Source: Pedobacter sp. KBS0701 | GTDB lineage: Bacteria; Bacteroidota; Bacteroidia; Sphingobacteriales; Sphingobacteriaceae | Direction: 5' to 3' | DNA: 64,000 nt | Assembly: GCF_005938645.2 (NCBI RefSeq) | Contig: NZ_CP042171.1 | Coordinates: 3,100,001-3,164,000 of the forward strand | Part shown: positions 34,641-43,622 of the stretch, one piece after another | How positions within the stretch are numbered: position 1 is the first letter of the stretch | Layout of the letters: each line of letters opens with the position of its first letter | Translations under genes and position numbers: made by a program | Notes under the pieces: model-generated | The model's database searches: none | What the model was told of the DNA's origin: nothing | The model's input: only the letters and a program-made list of their open reading frames with translations

Positions 34641-34997
34641 CTAAGTATTTTTCTTTACCACATCAACCATGTGATCGATATCAAATGGTTTTTCAATATA
34701 ATCATCGGCTTTGCAATCTTCTGCCTGTTGCGGTAAGTTATTGGATGTTGAGGTGAGCACGGCCGGTAGGTCTTGCGTTTCAGGGTCAGATTTAAGTTCT
34801 TTAATCACCTGCGACCCTTTCTTTTTGCCTTTGATGTGATCATCCACAATCACTACATCGGGCTCAATTTCATCTATTTTATCTATAGGATCGGTTGTTA
34901 AAGATGCGGTAACATCAAAGCCCTCTTCTTCCAATACCTGGTCCATTATATCAAGGATATCTTTATTATCCTGAACAAGTACAACCTTTTTCTTCAT
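34641..34997 (-). CDS. Stand-alone response-regulator receiver domain
   Basis: Started at the ATG at 34997 (MKKKVVLVQDN) the protein has 118 residues; the upstream start at 35042 would add an unrelated hydrophobic stretch. It is a single receiver: phospho-Asp in VVIVDDHIKG near residue 53, Thr/Ser in VLTSTSN near 81, and Lys in EKPFD near 103. The first acidic position reads QDN instead of the usual DD, so one metal ligand may be changed. There is no output domain. It may act by protein-protein interaction, like CheY-type regulators. No kinase is adjacent. Confidence 0.85.
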   Translation of the reverse strand: MKKKVVLVQDNKDILDIMDQVLEEEGFDVTASLTTDPIDKIDEIEPDVVIVDDHIKGKKKGSQVIKELKSDPETQDLPAVLTSTSNNLPQQAEDCKADDYIEKPFDIDHMVDVVKKNT

Positions 34998-35061
34998 AAA
35001 TAAACAGACTAAATTCTCATTAAAGATAAAAAAAAAGAGCAATCCAAAAATGGATCTTAAA

Positions 35062-35193
35062 TTATTTTACAAATGCTTGGTAAAGTTTCAGGTTTTCGTC
35101 TTGGATTAATGCCTGTTCGTCGAGTATTACGTATCGATTGTATAAAAATGCAATATGGCCTGCAACGTTTTTCATTTCACCGCGTCTTATCAT
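35062..35193 (-). CDS. Possible small protein, 37-43 residues
   Basis: A short frame in the gap between the receiver gene and the divergent GIN-domain gene. Starting at 35193 it encodes 43 residues (opening MIRRGEMKNVAGHIAFLYNR), or 37 from the ATG at 35175. The product looks protein-like, with a mix of Tyr, Leu, Asp and Gln and the ending NLKLYQAFVK. I recognise no family. It could be real or chance. Confidence 0.35.
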   Translation of the reverse strand: MIRRGEMKNVAGHIAFLYNRYVILDEQALIQDENLKLYQAFVK

Positions 35194-35265
35194 CAAAACA
35201 AAAACAAAAATACTTAAACATTTAAATAACAATTAATTAACATTTAATTATTAAATAAAAATATT

Positions 35266-35868
35266 ATGAAAACCGCTATCAAAACGCTAATCGCAACTTC
35301 ATTAACAGCAATTGTTTTATCATCTGCTGTATTTACCACAAGGGTTTCTGCAATAGAAAAAGAACCAGATGCCATTATAAAAATATCGGCCTTTAGAAGA
35401 ATTTCAGTGGCAGGAAATGTAGAAGTAACCATTATCCAAAGAAGTAATGCCGGTATTTTTTATAGTGATGATAACATAGGAACAGCAAAAGTGATGCAAA
35501 TGGGGGATAATTTAAAAATCACTTCAACCAGTACTGAAAAAGCAAAATTAACCGTTTATGTAAATGATTTTTTCAGGATTGAAGCATCAGAAAATGCCAT
35601 TGTTAAAACTGAAGGAAAACTAAACACCAAATATCTTCAGATCTTTTTAAAAGGAAATGCTCATGCAGATATCAATACCAGCTCAGAAGGTTTATATACT
35701 GTGATTTCAGATTATGCAGATTTAAAATTAAGCGGCTCTACTGATATCCATACTTTGGTAATGGGTAAATCACAAAAGTTAACCATCGATAAATTTGCTG
35801 CTTTAAAAACCAATATCAGTTCGATAGAAACTGATGCTGTTGAAAGAGAAATTGCTGCCATCAACTAA
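35266..35868 (+). CDS. GIN-domain (DUF2807-type) exported protein
   Basis: This 200-residue protein has a signal peptide (MKTAIKTLIATSLTAIVLSSAVF) and a right-handed beta-helix-like body. The body has the pattern FRRISVAGNVEVTIIQ near residues 40-55 and repeated short strands (NAIVKTEGKL, NAHADINTSS, YADLKLSGS). This is the GIN/DUF2807 head fold common in Bacteroidota periplasmic proteins. The function is unknown; envelope or auto-transporter-like scaffold roles have been suggested. It is monocistronic with a strong terminator. Confidence 0.82.
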   Translation: MKTAIKTLIATSLTAIVLSSAVFTTRVSAIEKEPDAIIKISAFRRISVAGNVEVTIIQRSNAGIFYSDDNIGTAKVMQMGDNLKITSTSTEKAKLTVYVNDFFRIEASENAIVKTEGKLNTKYLQIFLKGNAHADINTSSEGLYTVISDYADLKLSGSTDIHTLVMGKSQKLTIDKFAALKTNISSIETDAVEREIAAIN

Positions 35869-35890
35869 TTATAAAACACACAAATGAAAT

Positions 35891-35920
35891 AAGGCTTTCT
35901 GATCGGGATCAGAAAGCCTT
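35891..35920 (+). terminator. Strong rho-independent terminator
   Basis: AAGGCTTTCTGATC (35891-35904) and GATCAGAAAGCCTT (35907-35920) form a perfect 14-bp inverted repeat with a two-base centre, then TTGTT. It ends the GIN-domain gene and, lying before the opposite-facing GAF gene, can serve both directions. Confidence 0.85.
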
Positions 35921-35986
35921 TTGTTATATGGGAAAATCTAAGAGGACGATGGAATGCACAAAATTAATGACGACTTCTTACGATTA

Positions 35987-38413
35987 TTAGTGCTGCAACA
36001 CCTTTGCGATCTCCTTCTCAATAGATTTGATTTCTTTAGGTTTAAGCTTTTTAGCAGCATCTGTCTTTGTCGTTACTTTATTTTCCAGATACTTTACGCC
36101 TACCCTTAACGCTTTTAAGCCTGATACACCCTGAAGTTCATCCAATTCCAATTGCTCTAAATCGTCATTTAAATAACCTTGAACCTGCATGTATTTGATA
36201 TATTCTACATATTCTTTGGCTTCTTCAGGATTAAAGTAAACCATAGAAATTTTATGAGGCTGTGTTAAACGTTCTGAAGTTCCTTTTATCAGCACTTTAT
36301 CAATCCGTTTTTTAACAACTTCGTAACGGATATTATAGGCTCCTTCCACATCAAAACGGCGTTCATCGTTCCTGAAACTAATATCAATAGCATTTGAGTG
36401 GATAAAAATCAATTGCGTAGTTTCGAGTGCGCGTGGCATTTCGGCAATTAAACTATTTGATAACCGGGCAATATCAACCATGGAAGTAAGCTGCCACAAG
36501 CGGATATTTTTCAGGTAAAGCAAATCAAAGGGTTTTTCGGGCGCAATGTCCTGGCCAATATAAATATCGTATTCTACCCCATCTGTTCTAAATTTGGCGA
36601 AATAACAAGGATAAGAAGCCTGCAGCTTTGATTGCGATTTTTCAAGGTACTGACTTACTTCGGTATTGATCAGCTGCATGGAAACTTCAAGCTGCCTGCG
36701 GTTTTCGAATGCGGCTCCGGTTTCTGGCACCACCACTTCGAAATATTTATCAATCACGTCGGCTGTTTGAGGATGATTTCCTTTAATGATAGACAAGAAA
36801 GGATAAACCTCAACTTCCAAAAATTCGTTCAGCTGACTTTCTTCGTTTGATGAAGCAAAATCGCCAATTCGTTTAATCCAGTCCTTACAATTAAAAACCA
36901 GCTTATCAATCAGCTCTAAAGAAACATGCTTACGGATGAGTTTTAAAGTATCAATTAAGGTATTTAACTGCACTTCCATATCATCTTTAAGCGCTTTATT
37001 ACGCTCGATGGTGGAGTTGCGGATATCAATAGCACCAAACAGCGGGTATAAATGTTTAAAGGTAACCGTCTCGATTTCTTTTAACTTGTGATAACCATTA
37101 TTCTGCTGAAGAAAATGCCAAACGGCCTCGTTAAATTTCCACTGAACGGAAGGTTGCAGAGCCGTAAATTTATCCATTAAAATTTCGTCCATTTTGGCAT
37201 TAAACTCTTCAATGCTGTATTGGAAAAGCTGACCGATTAACGGCATTGCCGGACGTAACCTGGATAACAATTTATCATCAACAGCTACTTCATCATTAGA
37301 ATATACCTCAAGTACGCCTGCCAGCTCTTTATTATAGTAAATAGGCAGCACTGAATAAGAACTAACACCCGCAGCTTTTAAAACCTTTAAAAAAGGATCT
37401 TTCTCTATCTGATCTTCGTTAATGGCGCCCACAAAAATAGCCCTTGGGTTTTCCTTGTACTTATCAACCAGCGAATAAAAAACTTCTTCTTCTAAATTAG
37501 AAGCTTTTGCCGAATTAATGAGCTTACTTTGCGAAAACTCCTGGTTATCAAATACCAGCTTATTATTAACCGTTAAAAAAGGCATCAGGCCAAATTCCAG
37601 CTTACTGTTACCACTAAGAGTTTTTAACGCATGTATTACATGGCTATAAGCTTCGGTCTGGTAGTTATGATCAGCCAACGCACCCCGAATACCTTCAATA
37701 GAGTGTTGCAAAGTAACATCGGTAATGGAAATGATGCTAAAGCCTTCAAAATGGAAATTACTCAAAGACAGATTTTCTACCAGGTATTCTAATTCCGTTT
37801 CTTCCTGAAAATGTTTACCTAATTCTTCGAAATTCAGCTCAGGCAAATCGCCCTTATGCATAATGTCTACAAACTTGGTATCCGTCTGGATATTATAATA
37901 CTGCGTTAGTTTCGTTTCCTCATTAATGTGCGCATAAATGATCTCGTTTTTCAGTACCGGGGTAAAATTATAAAAACGGCCTAAAATTACGTTATAGATA
38001 AACTTAAGCTGTTTTTTCTCAACCGGCTCATTATCTTTCGTTACCTTGTTTTTAGGATCGTGATCCTTAAAAAATTTATAAAATGCATTGGTGCTAAAAA
38101 AAATCTGATCCGGGATCGGGGTACTTAAAGCCCAAAACAAATCATCTTCGTTATCCATTAAAGGGGTTAGAATAGTAAAAATTAATTCTAAAGTATCTTT
38201 ATATTTGGATAATTCTTCTGCACTGATGTTGCCAAGCAGCACATCGTCTTTTTCAATTTTTTGAAGTAAAAACCTGTAAAATTCAGATTTTACCGATTTT
38301 TCTGTTTTCAACCTGCCTTTTAAATACTCCACAAGGGGGCGAAAAGACAGAGATGATTCTACCTGGCAATGTATACATTCGTTTTTATGTATCTGTATTA
38401 CATTGGTATTCAT
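35987..38413 (-). CDS. Large cytoplasmic GAF-domain protein
   Basis: This 808-residue protein has no signal peptide or membrane helix. A GAF-like domain is visible at about residues 300-400 (AIFVGAINEDQIEKDPF, YSVLPIYYNKELAGVLEVYS), placed between long helical regions. The N-terminus has two cysteines and His (HKNECIHC), possibly metal-binding. The C-terminal third is helical and strand-mixed with VDIARLSNSLIAEMPRALE. No kinase or cyclase output is seen. It stands alone and is probably a sensor or scaffold whose ligand is unknown. Confidence 0.75.
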   Translation of the reverse strand: MNTNVIQIHKNECIHCQVESSLSFRPLVEYLKGRLKTEKSVKSEFYRFLLQKIEKDDVLLGNISAEELSKYKDTLELIFTILTPLMDNEDDLFWALSTPIPDQIFFSTNAFYKFFKDHDPKNKVTKDNEPVEKKQLKFIYNVILGRFYNFTPVLKNEIIYAHINEETKLTQYYNIQTDTKFVDIMHKGDLPELNFEELGKHFQEETELEYLVENLSLSNFHFEGFSIISITDVTLQHSIEGIRGALADHNYQTEAYSHVIHALKTLSGNSKLEFGLMPFLTVNNKLVFDNQEFSQSKLINSAKASNLEEEVFYSLVDKYKENPRAIFVGAINEDQIEKDPFLKVLKAAGVSSYSVLPIYYNKELAGVLEVYSNDEVAVDDKLLSRLRPAMPLIGQLFQYSIEEFNAKMDEILMDKFTALQPSVQWKFNEAVWHFLQQNNGYHKLKEIETVTFKHLYPLFGAIDIRNSTIERNKALKDDMEVQLNTLIDTLKLIRKHVSLELIDKLVFNCKDWIKRIGDFASSNEESQLNEFLEVEVYPFLSIIKGNHPQTADVIDKYFEVVVPETGAAFENRRQLEVSMQLINTEVSQYLEKSQSKLQASYPCYFAKFRTDGVEYDIYIGQDIAPEKPFDLLYLKNIRLWQLTSMVDIARLSNSLIAEMPRALETTQLIFIHSNAIDISFRNDERRFDVEGAYNIRYEVVKKRIDKVLIKGTSERLTQPHKISMVYFNPEEAKEYVEYIKYMQVQGYLNDDLEQLELDELQGVSGLKALRVGVKYLENKVTTKTDAAKKLKPKEIKSIEKEIAKVLQH

Positions 38414-38553
38414 TGTATAAGTTTGCTATAGTGTAAAATTTATAGTTATCTATTTAATTACTAATCCATTGCAAAGATACATACTCCTTAAAGCAATATT
38501 CGTCTGCTGAACGTAATACTTGGATATTAGATCTATTAATATGTTACACAAAT

Positions 38554-41500
38554 TTAGTACCTAAAATTAAGCGATACATAAGGATACCAGCCATCCGAAG
38601 AATGTCCCATCACAAATCGCACAACTGTGAGTGATGCGGGAGCAAAATAAACCCCTCCTCCTACACCATGGTGCCACAATGTAGAGGCTTCATTTCTTTT
38701 CCATACCCTGCCTACATCATAAAAACCCAGTAAGCCAACTTGTCCGGGTAAAACGTAGCTTACTAAATCGCCAAGTTTAGCACGTAACTCTAAATTATTG
38801 TAAAACGTATGTTCCCCCGCAAACCTGAACTGACGATAGCCTAAAAGATTTCCTTGTCCGCCTAGAAATAAGGCCTGGTAAAATGCAGGTTTACCAATGG
38901 TTACCCCACCACCAAAACGGTCTGCCAAAATGAAGTTTTTTCTGCCATCCAGGTTTTTATATAATGCTATACTCGCTGTAAACTGCCCATAAGAGTTAGA
39001 ATATTTGTTAATGCCTTTGTAGCCCAATAGTTTAAAATCTACATAACTACCTAAAGTTGGTAATAAATCATTATCGCGGGTGTTGTTGGTGAAATTCACA
39101 AATGCACCTGCAAACATCTTTTCGTTTCTAACGGTAAGCGAATCAGAAGAATGCAATTGTGATGTATTTTCGATAAAACGGCCATCGTTATCTTCCTGAT
39201 TATATTTATAATATTGATAGGACGGACCAACACTAAAAGTAGATTTAGGACGGCGCCACCTAATGGAGGCATCAACCTGGTAAAGATTGAAACGTGCACG
39301 GTAATACCTGATATTATCATCATCATCGCCATGCTCATCAAAATGTGTTTCGTTACCTAAACCAAAGAAATTCTGTGTGTTATTTGGGGCGAAAGCATCG
39401 GCTTTTAATACAAAATCGCCCTTTCCTAAAGCTTTTAACCACTCACCTTTATAATTAAACCTGAAGGCTTTTGTAGAGAAAGAGTGCAGAAAAGAAATGG
39501 TTTGCGAATTGCCATAAGGTTGCTTTCTGAAACCTGGATTGGTTTGTTTATAAATCAAACCCAATAAAACCCCGTCATCCTGATTATAACCAGCATTTAA
39601 TAACCAAGAATTTCGGCGGTACATATCTTTCGGGATGTAGCTAAAATTTGAAGTATCATTAGAGATTATTTTTCTGATCTTATTGGCATCCTCTCCGTTA
39701 TAAGTTGCCTTATCCGTTCTGCCATATAATTTTACAGATCCGTTACTGTTTGCAAAATCGTAAACTTTAGTACCCTTTCCACCAATAATCCGTAGTTTAA
39801 TATTTGAGTTTTTATTGTTCAGGATCAGGCTATCGTTACCATTGTGCATGTACACCCTGATCTCTTTGGTTACTTTCGGGTCAAATTTCCGGTCAAAAAG
39901 CTCATCTTTAATATTACCCTCTTTAGAAATTTTATTGATTTTCACCCGTAATCCATCGTTTTCAGCATCGGTAATCTGAATGCGTTCATTCTTATTGGTC
40001 ACTTCGATATCCACAATGCGGTTAAAAAAATGATAGTACTGGTTCATCAGCTTTGGCAAAGTGGCTATCCGGTTACGCATCTGCGCCAGAAAAGCATCAT
40101 GATGAAGGGAATAACTTGGTTCAGGGAGTTTTTTCAATGCTTTTTCGAAAACTGCATCGTTATAATTTGCGCAGAAATCTTTCACAATTTTATCAAATTC
40201 CTCCTCATCGATATTAGCGGTCCAGCGGCTGCTGATTTCCCTTCCTTCCCATAAAAACCAATTGATATTCTGTATGCCACGTTCGTAACCCTGCATCATT
40301 GGTAATAATGACGAAGATTGTGTATAACGCTGTAAAAAGCCATCTGATCTAAAAAATACCTGATCACGGTCTCTAGGCACTGGCGTATAAATCTGACCGT
40401 CCTTGGTTTTGGTTGCTTTCCAGCGCCATTGATCTTCGTGCCTGTCCCAATCACCCAATAATACATCAAATGCCCTTGCTCTCACCCATGATGGTCCATC
40501 CAGTTTATTATCATTATCATCAGTAAGCTTTCTATCCATTTTTGGAGAGTTGTCTGAATCTCCGGTGGGTTCCCGCTCTTCGAATAAACACAGGGTATTT
40601 GCAAAAGCTGATTCAAATTCTCCAAGATTATCATCAGGCGAAACCCAGCCAATAATCGGGTTGCTATGTGCAATGCCACCAGCTTTGGCAAGTTCAGGAA
40701 CCACGAGTGCCGAAAACGGATGCTGTGCTGACATGTTATCCTTTATAATATCTTTCGCAAAAGTTTCGCGTAAGGCAGCAGGCAGAAGTACTTCCGGATA
40801 TTTTTCTACGCTTCGCAATACATATTCTTTGCCGTCTTTATCTTCTAAACGCAATGATCGCGATTGGTTACCACCACCACGTTGGGTTGCTTTTAAACCA
40901 CCCATCATTTGCGAAACACGCAGCACAGGAACTTTTGTTTTTTCGGCATACTCTTTACGGTAATTTTCGCCGAAAACATATCGGTGAAAACGGCCAACAC
41001 TATCGTATTCTGGCTTAACGCGCACAAAAATGCTATCGGCAGTTATTGGTTTATCTCTGTTTCTTACTTTTTGAGAAATGGTTTCGAACTTTTTCAGGTA
41101 ACTGTAAACCTTTTTAACGCTGGTATCTGAATAGATATAATATTCATAACGCATATCATTGTTCTTCAACTGATCGGCCACTACGTAACCCTGCTGCATT
41201 TCGTGAAACAATGAGGTTTTACCTTCTTTATTTGGTGATACTTTTGAACCCGATCCACTGATAATCTGCAATTGTTTTCCCTTAATTAACTGTAGGCCAT
41301 GTTCATGCCCGGCCACATAAGTTACATTTGGATAATCGCCAAATACACCGGTTACCGATTTAATCATATCCTTATAAGCCGGGTGGTTTAAATCTTCAGG
41401 ACTCAATAAGGTAGAACGTAATAAAGGATAAACAGAACCTAAGCCAGGCAAAGGGATATAGAGATTTTTGTTTAAAGATGTTAACGGAAACAGATGATTT

Positions 41501-42168
41501 CTTAAGTTAAAATAACCACCATGTGGCCCGTAACTTTGGAAGGGATGGTGCGATGCCAGAAGAATTACTTTATCTTTATTTTCTTCCAATAACTGCTCCA
41601 TTTTTACCAGCACCTCATCTTTGGTACGGCAGTCGCAATCGCCATCAGGATTAGATTTATTGTAGGGGAACAACCACCATTCACTATCGTAGGCAATAAT
41701 GGTGAGTTTATCGGTTAATTTAATCGCTATGGGATCAGGACAACCATTATCTGGAATCAGTTTCAGTAAAGGGTCGTTCTGTTGCCTGAGGTAATCGCCC
41801 TGGGCTTTTATTTTGGCCAGTCCTTTAGGCCCGGATTTATCCCAATCGTGGTTGCCAGGGATAAAATAAACCGCAGCCCCCATTTTTCGCATCGGTTCGA
41901 ACTGCGAACGTAGAATCTTTTTGGTTGTATCCTCTTCTACACTGCCTGGCAGGCCCATTCCGGTTGGATAAATATTATCGCCCAGATATACAACGGTTGT
42001 TTTTTTGGGAAGGATCTGCTTTGCAGCATTTTTTAAATCCTGCATTTGGGCAGGGTTCATTTCGCCTGCGTCTCCAAAAAGAATTACACGGTATTTTACA
42101 TCATCCTGCGCAAAGGCAATGAAGTTGATTAAAAATAAGACGGTAAAAAGGGTAAATCTTTTAATCAT
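38554..42168 (-). CDS. Metallophosphoesterase fused to a kinase-like middle region and an outer-membrane barrel
   Basis: This 1204-residue exported protein has a signal peptide (about 1-20) and a calcineurin-like phosphatase (about 25-310: FGDAGE, LGDNIYP, GNHDWD, SHHPF, AGHEHG). The middle region (about 425-720) has a beta-rich start with YVLRSVEK near 451, then GDWDRHEDQW near 573-582 and DRDQVFF near 600, a layout that resembles atypical kinases. The C-terminal BamA/surface-antigen-type barrel (about 880-1204) ends in an aromatic residue. The phosphatase is probably displayed at the outer membrane. Family names for the first and last parts are secure; the middle is by eye only. Confidence 0.8.
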   Translation of the reverse strand: MIKRFTLFTVLFLINFIAFAQDDVKYRVILFGDAGEMNPAQMQDLKNAAKQILPKKTTVVYLGDNIYPTGMGLPGSVEEDTTKKILRSQFEPMRKMGAAVYFIPGNHDWDKSGPKGLAKIKAQGDYLRQQNDPLLKLIPDNGCPDPIAIKLTDKLTIIAYDSEWWLFPYNKSNPDGDCDCRTKDEVLVKMEQLLEENKDKVILLASHHPFQSYGPHGGYFNLRNHLFPLTSLNKNLYIPLPGLGSVYPLLRSTLLSPEDLNHPAYKDMIKSVTGVFGDYPNVTYVAGHEHGLQLIKGKQLQIISGSGSKVSPNKEGKTSLFHEMQQGYVVADQLKNNDMRYEYYIYSDTSVKKVYSYLKKFETISQKVRNRDKPITADSIFVRVKPEYDSVGRFHRYVFGENYRKEYAEKTKVPVLRVSQMMGGLKATQRGGGNQSRSLRLEDKDGKEYVLRSVEKYPEVLLPAALRETFAKDIIKDNMSAQHPFSALVVPELAKAGGIAHSNPIIGWVSPDDNLGEFESAFANTLCLFEEREPTGDSDNSPKMDRKLTDDNDNKLDGPSWVRARAFDVLLGDWDRHEDQWRWKATKTKDGQIYTPVPRDRDQVFFRSDGFLQRYTQSSSLLPMMQGYERGIQNINWFLWEGREISSRWTANIDEEEFDKIVKDFCANYNDAVFEKALKKLPEPSYSLHHDAFLAQMRNRIATLPKLMNQYYHFFNRIVDIEVTNKNERIQITDAENDGLRVKINKISKEGNIKDELFDRKFDPKVTKEIRVYMHNGNDSLILNNKNSNIKLRIIGGKGTKVYDFANSNGSVKLYGRTDKATYNGEDANKIRKIISNDTSNFSYIPKDMYRRNSWLLNAGYNQDDGVLLGLIYKQTNPGFRKQPYGNSQTISFLHSFSTKAFRFNYKGEWLKALGKGDFVLKADAFAPNNTQNFFGLGNETHFDEHGDDDDNIRYYRARFNLYQVDASIRWRRPKSTFSVGPSYQYYKYNQEDNDGRFIENTSQLHSSDSLTVRNEKMFAGAFVNFTNNTRDNDLLPTLGSYVDFKLLGYKGINKYSNSYGQFTASIALYKNLDGRKNFILADRFGGGVTIGKPAFYQALFLGGQGNLLGYRQFRFAGEHTFYNNLELRAKLGDLVSYVLPGQVGLLGFYDVGRVWKRNEASTLWHHGVGGGVYFAPASLTVVRFVMGHSSDGWYPYVSLNFRY

Positions 42169-42564
42169 AGAGCAACATTTGTATAAAGATAGTTATTTTA
42201 ATTTTTTTGAGATTTTTTATGTTAAGAATCTCTTTTATCGTGGTTAAAAGTACACCCTTAATTTATCTTAACTCTTTAATGGTGAAAAAATATAAGTTGA
42301 AATCTAACCATTAAGAAATTAAGGACATTAAGTTATTATTATAATAAGTTGTTATTTTGAATAGAGCACAGCGGAGTGGATAAATCCTTAAACTATTTTA
42401 AAAGATTTCTCCACTGCGGTCGAAATGACGATATTTTCGAGACCAATCACCTTCTTTATCCATTTGTCCATTCATATTGATTTTTATAAAATAAATTAGC
42501 CATCACGATGACAATTTATATTAATGAGACAGCCTCTTAATAGATCCTGATACAACTACCAAAT
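42169..42564. other. Intergenic region with a foldback repeat
   Basis: About 396 bp, A+T rich, without a gene. A foldback at about 42358-42430 contains GGATAAATCC and TTCTCCACTGCGGTCGAAAT and ends in GACG, related to the copy at 49796-49872. The rest shows nothing I can name. Confidence 0.5.
42358..42430. repeat. Foldback repeat (TCTCCACTGCGGTCGAAATGACG type)
   Basis: AGCGGAGTGG pairs roughly with CCACTGCGGT across about 50 bp. The same right arm appears at 53922-53943 and, inverted, at 49797-49815. Confidence 0.5.
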
Positions 42565-43479
42565 TTACTTCTTCAATTTAAACTGTAAAACATTACCAGC
42601 GGCCAGGGTTCCGCCTTCGTTAGAAATGTAAAGGTTGTTATCGCGGTCGAAAGCAATGCCTTCCGGTTGATTAAATAACTTCGGATCTAATGCTTGTGTT
42701 GTTTTAACTCTAAAATCAGCATCAGTAATCACTAACAGCTTATTTACTGATGAAAGAATGTACCACTCATTGGTTTTTGGATTTTTAGCCAGTGCAGATG
42801 GACGGAACCTTGATTTTGAGCTTCCGGAAGCTTTTTCAATCGCTTTATGCGAAAGGCTAAATTCTCCTGCTGCTGTTAGCGAAGCATCATCAGCAACTTT
42901 AAAGCCATAAATACTGGAAGCCTTTGCCTTAGAATCAGGTTTACTATCTTTAGTCAGCACATAAATCATATTGTTTTTTTCATCTGCCGCCAATCCTTCA
43001 TACTCGGCTTTGGGTACAAGATCTTTGGTTTTGGTTACATTGGCGGCTTCTGGCTTACCTACTTCAGCAATTGGGAACGTATGCAATTCGCCATTACTTT
43101 TTAACACAATGAAATAATTTTTGATGATGGTTACATCTTCATAATCGCCTTTGCCACCAAATTTCGTAAATTTTGACTCTTTATCGCCCAAACCTAAATA
43201 AAAGAGGTCGCCATCTTCATCCTGTATCGCAAATACTTCTTTTGGATCGCCATTATGAAATACAATGCCTGAAATTTCGAAAAGATTATGTGGCATGTTG
43301 TATTTTACCGGATTAGCCAGATCATAAGGAAAATCTGATTTTGCTGTCTCACTTGTTGAAGCTGTTGTACTGGTTGAATCATTTTTTTTATCATCTCGGT
43401 TGCCATTAACGCACGATACGCTAAAAAAAGCGGAAGCGATTAGAAGACCTGAAGCCAAAAAAGTTTTATTGTATTTCAT
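42565..43479 (-). CDS. SdiA-regulated-domain lipoprotein (beta-propeller)
   Basis: The 304-residue protein has a lipoprotein leader with the Cys in FFSVSC near residue 23, a Ser/Thr/Asp linker and a propeller with EISGIVFHNGD, AIQDEDGDLFYL, YEGLAADEKNN and QPEGIAFDRDNNLYISNEGG. This matches the SdiA-regulated family (PF06977), calcium- or ligand-binding propellers of unknown enzymatic role. It is probably an outer- or inner-membrane-anchored periplasmic protein. It lies 144 bp downstream of ppk1, separated by a foldback repeat. Confidence 0.8.
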   Translation of the reverse strand: MKYNKTFLASGLLIASAFFSVSCVNGNRDDKKNDSTSTTASTSETAKSDFPYDLANPVKYNMPHNLFEISGIVFHNGDPKEVFAIQDEDGDLFYLGLGDKESKFTKFGGKGDYEDVTIIKNYFIVLKSNGELHTFPIAEVGKPEAANVTKTKDLVPKAEYEGLAADEKNNMIYVLTKDSKPDSKAKASSIYGFKVADDASLTAAGEFSLSHKAIEKASGSSKSRFRPSALAKNPKTNEWYILSSVNKLLVITDADFRVKTTQALDPKLFNQPEGIAFDRDNNLYISNEGGTLAAGNVLQFKLKK

Positions 43480-43521
43480 AAGGGTAAAATTTAATCTTTA
43501 ATAACTGTTTTATTTATCGGC

Positions 43522-43605
43522 CGTCATTCCCGCGCAGGCGGGAATCGTAATGCAATAGGTTTAAGATTCCCAATCAACCCGATAGCTATCGGGTTGGGAA
43601 TGACG
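43522..43605. repeat. Nested foldback repeat between ppk1 and the lipoprotein gene
   Basis: CGTCATTCCC (43522-43531) and GGGAATGACG (43596-43605) are perfect 10-bp arms. A perfect palindrome AACCCGATAGCTATCGGGTT lies within the right half at about 43576-43595. The left half has its own CCCGCGCAGGCGGG hairpin. It may serve as a terminator for ppk1, but no T-run is obvious. Confidence 0.7.
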
Positions 43606-43622
43606 ACCGTACTAAGCTGTAT

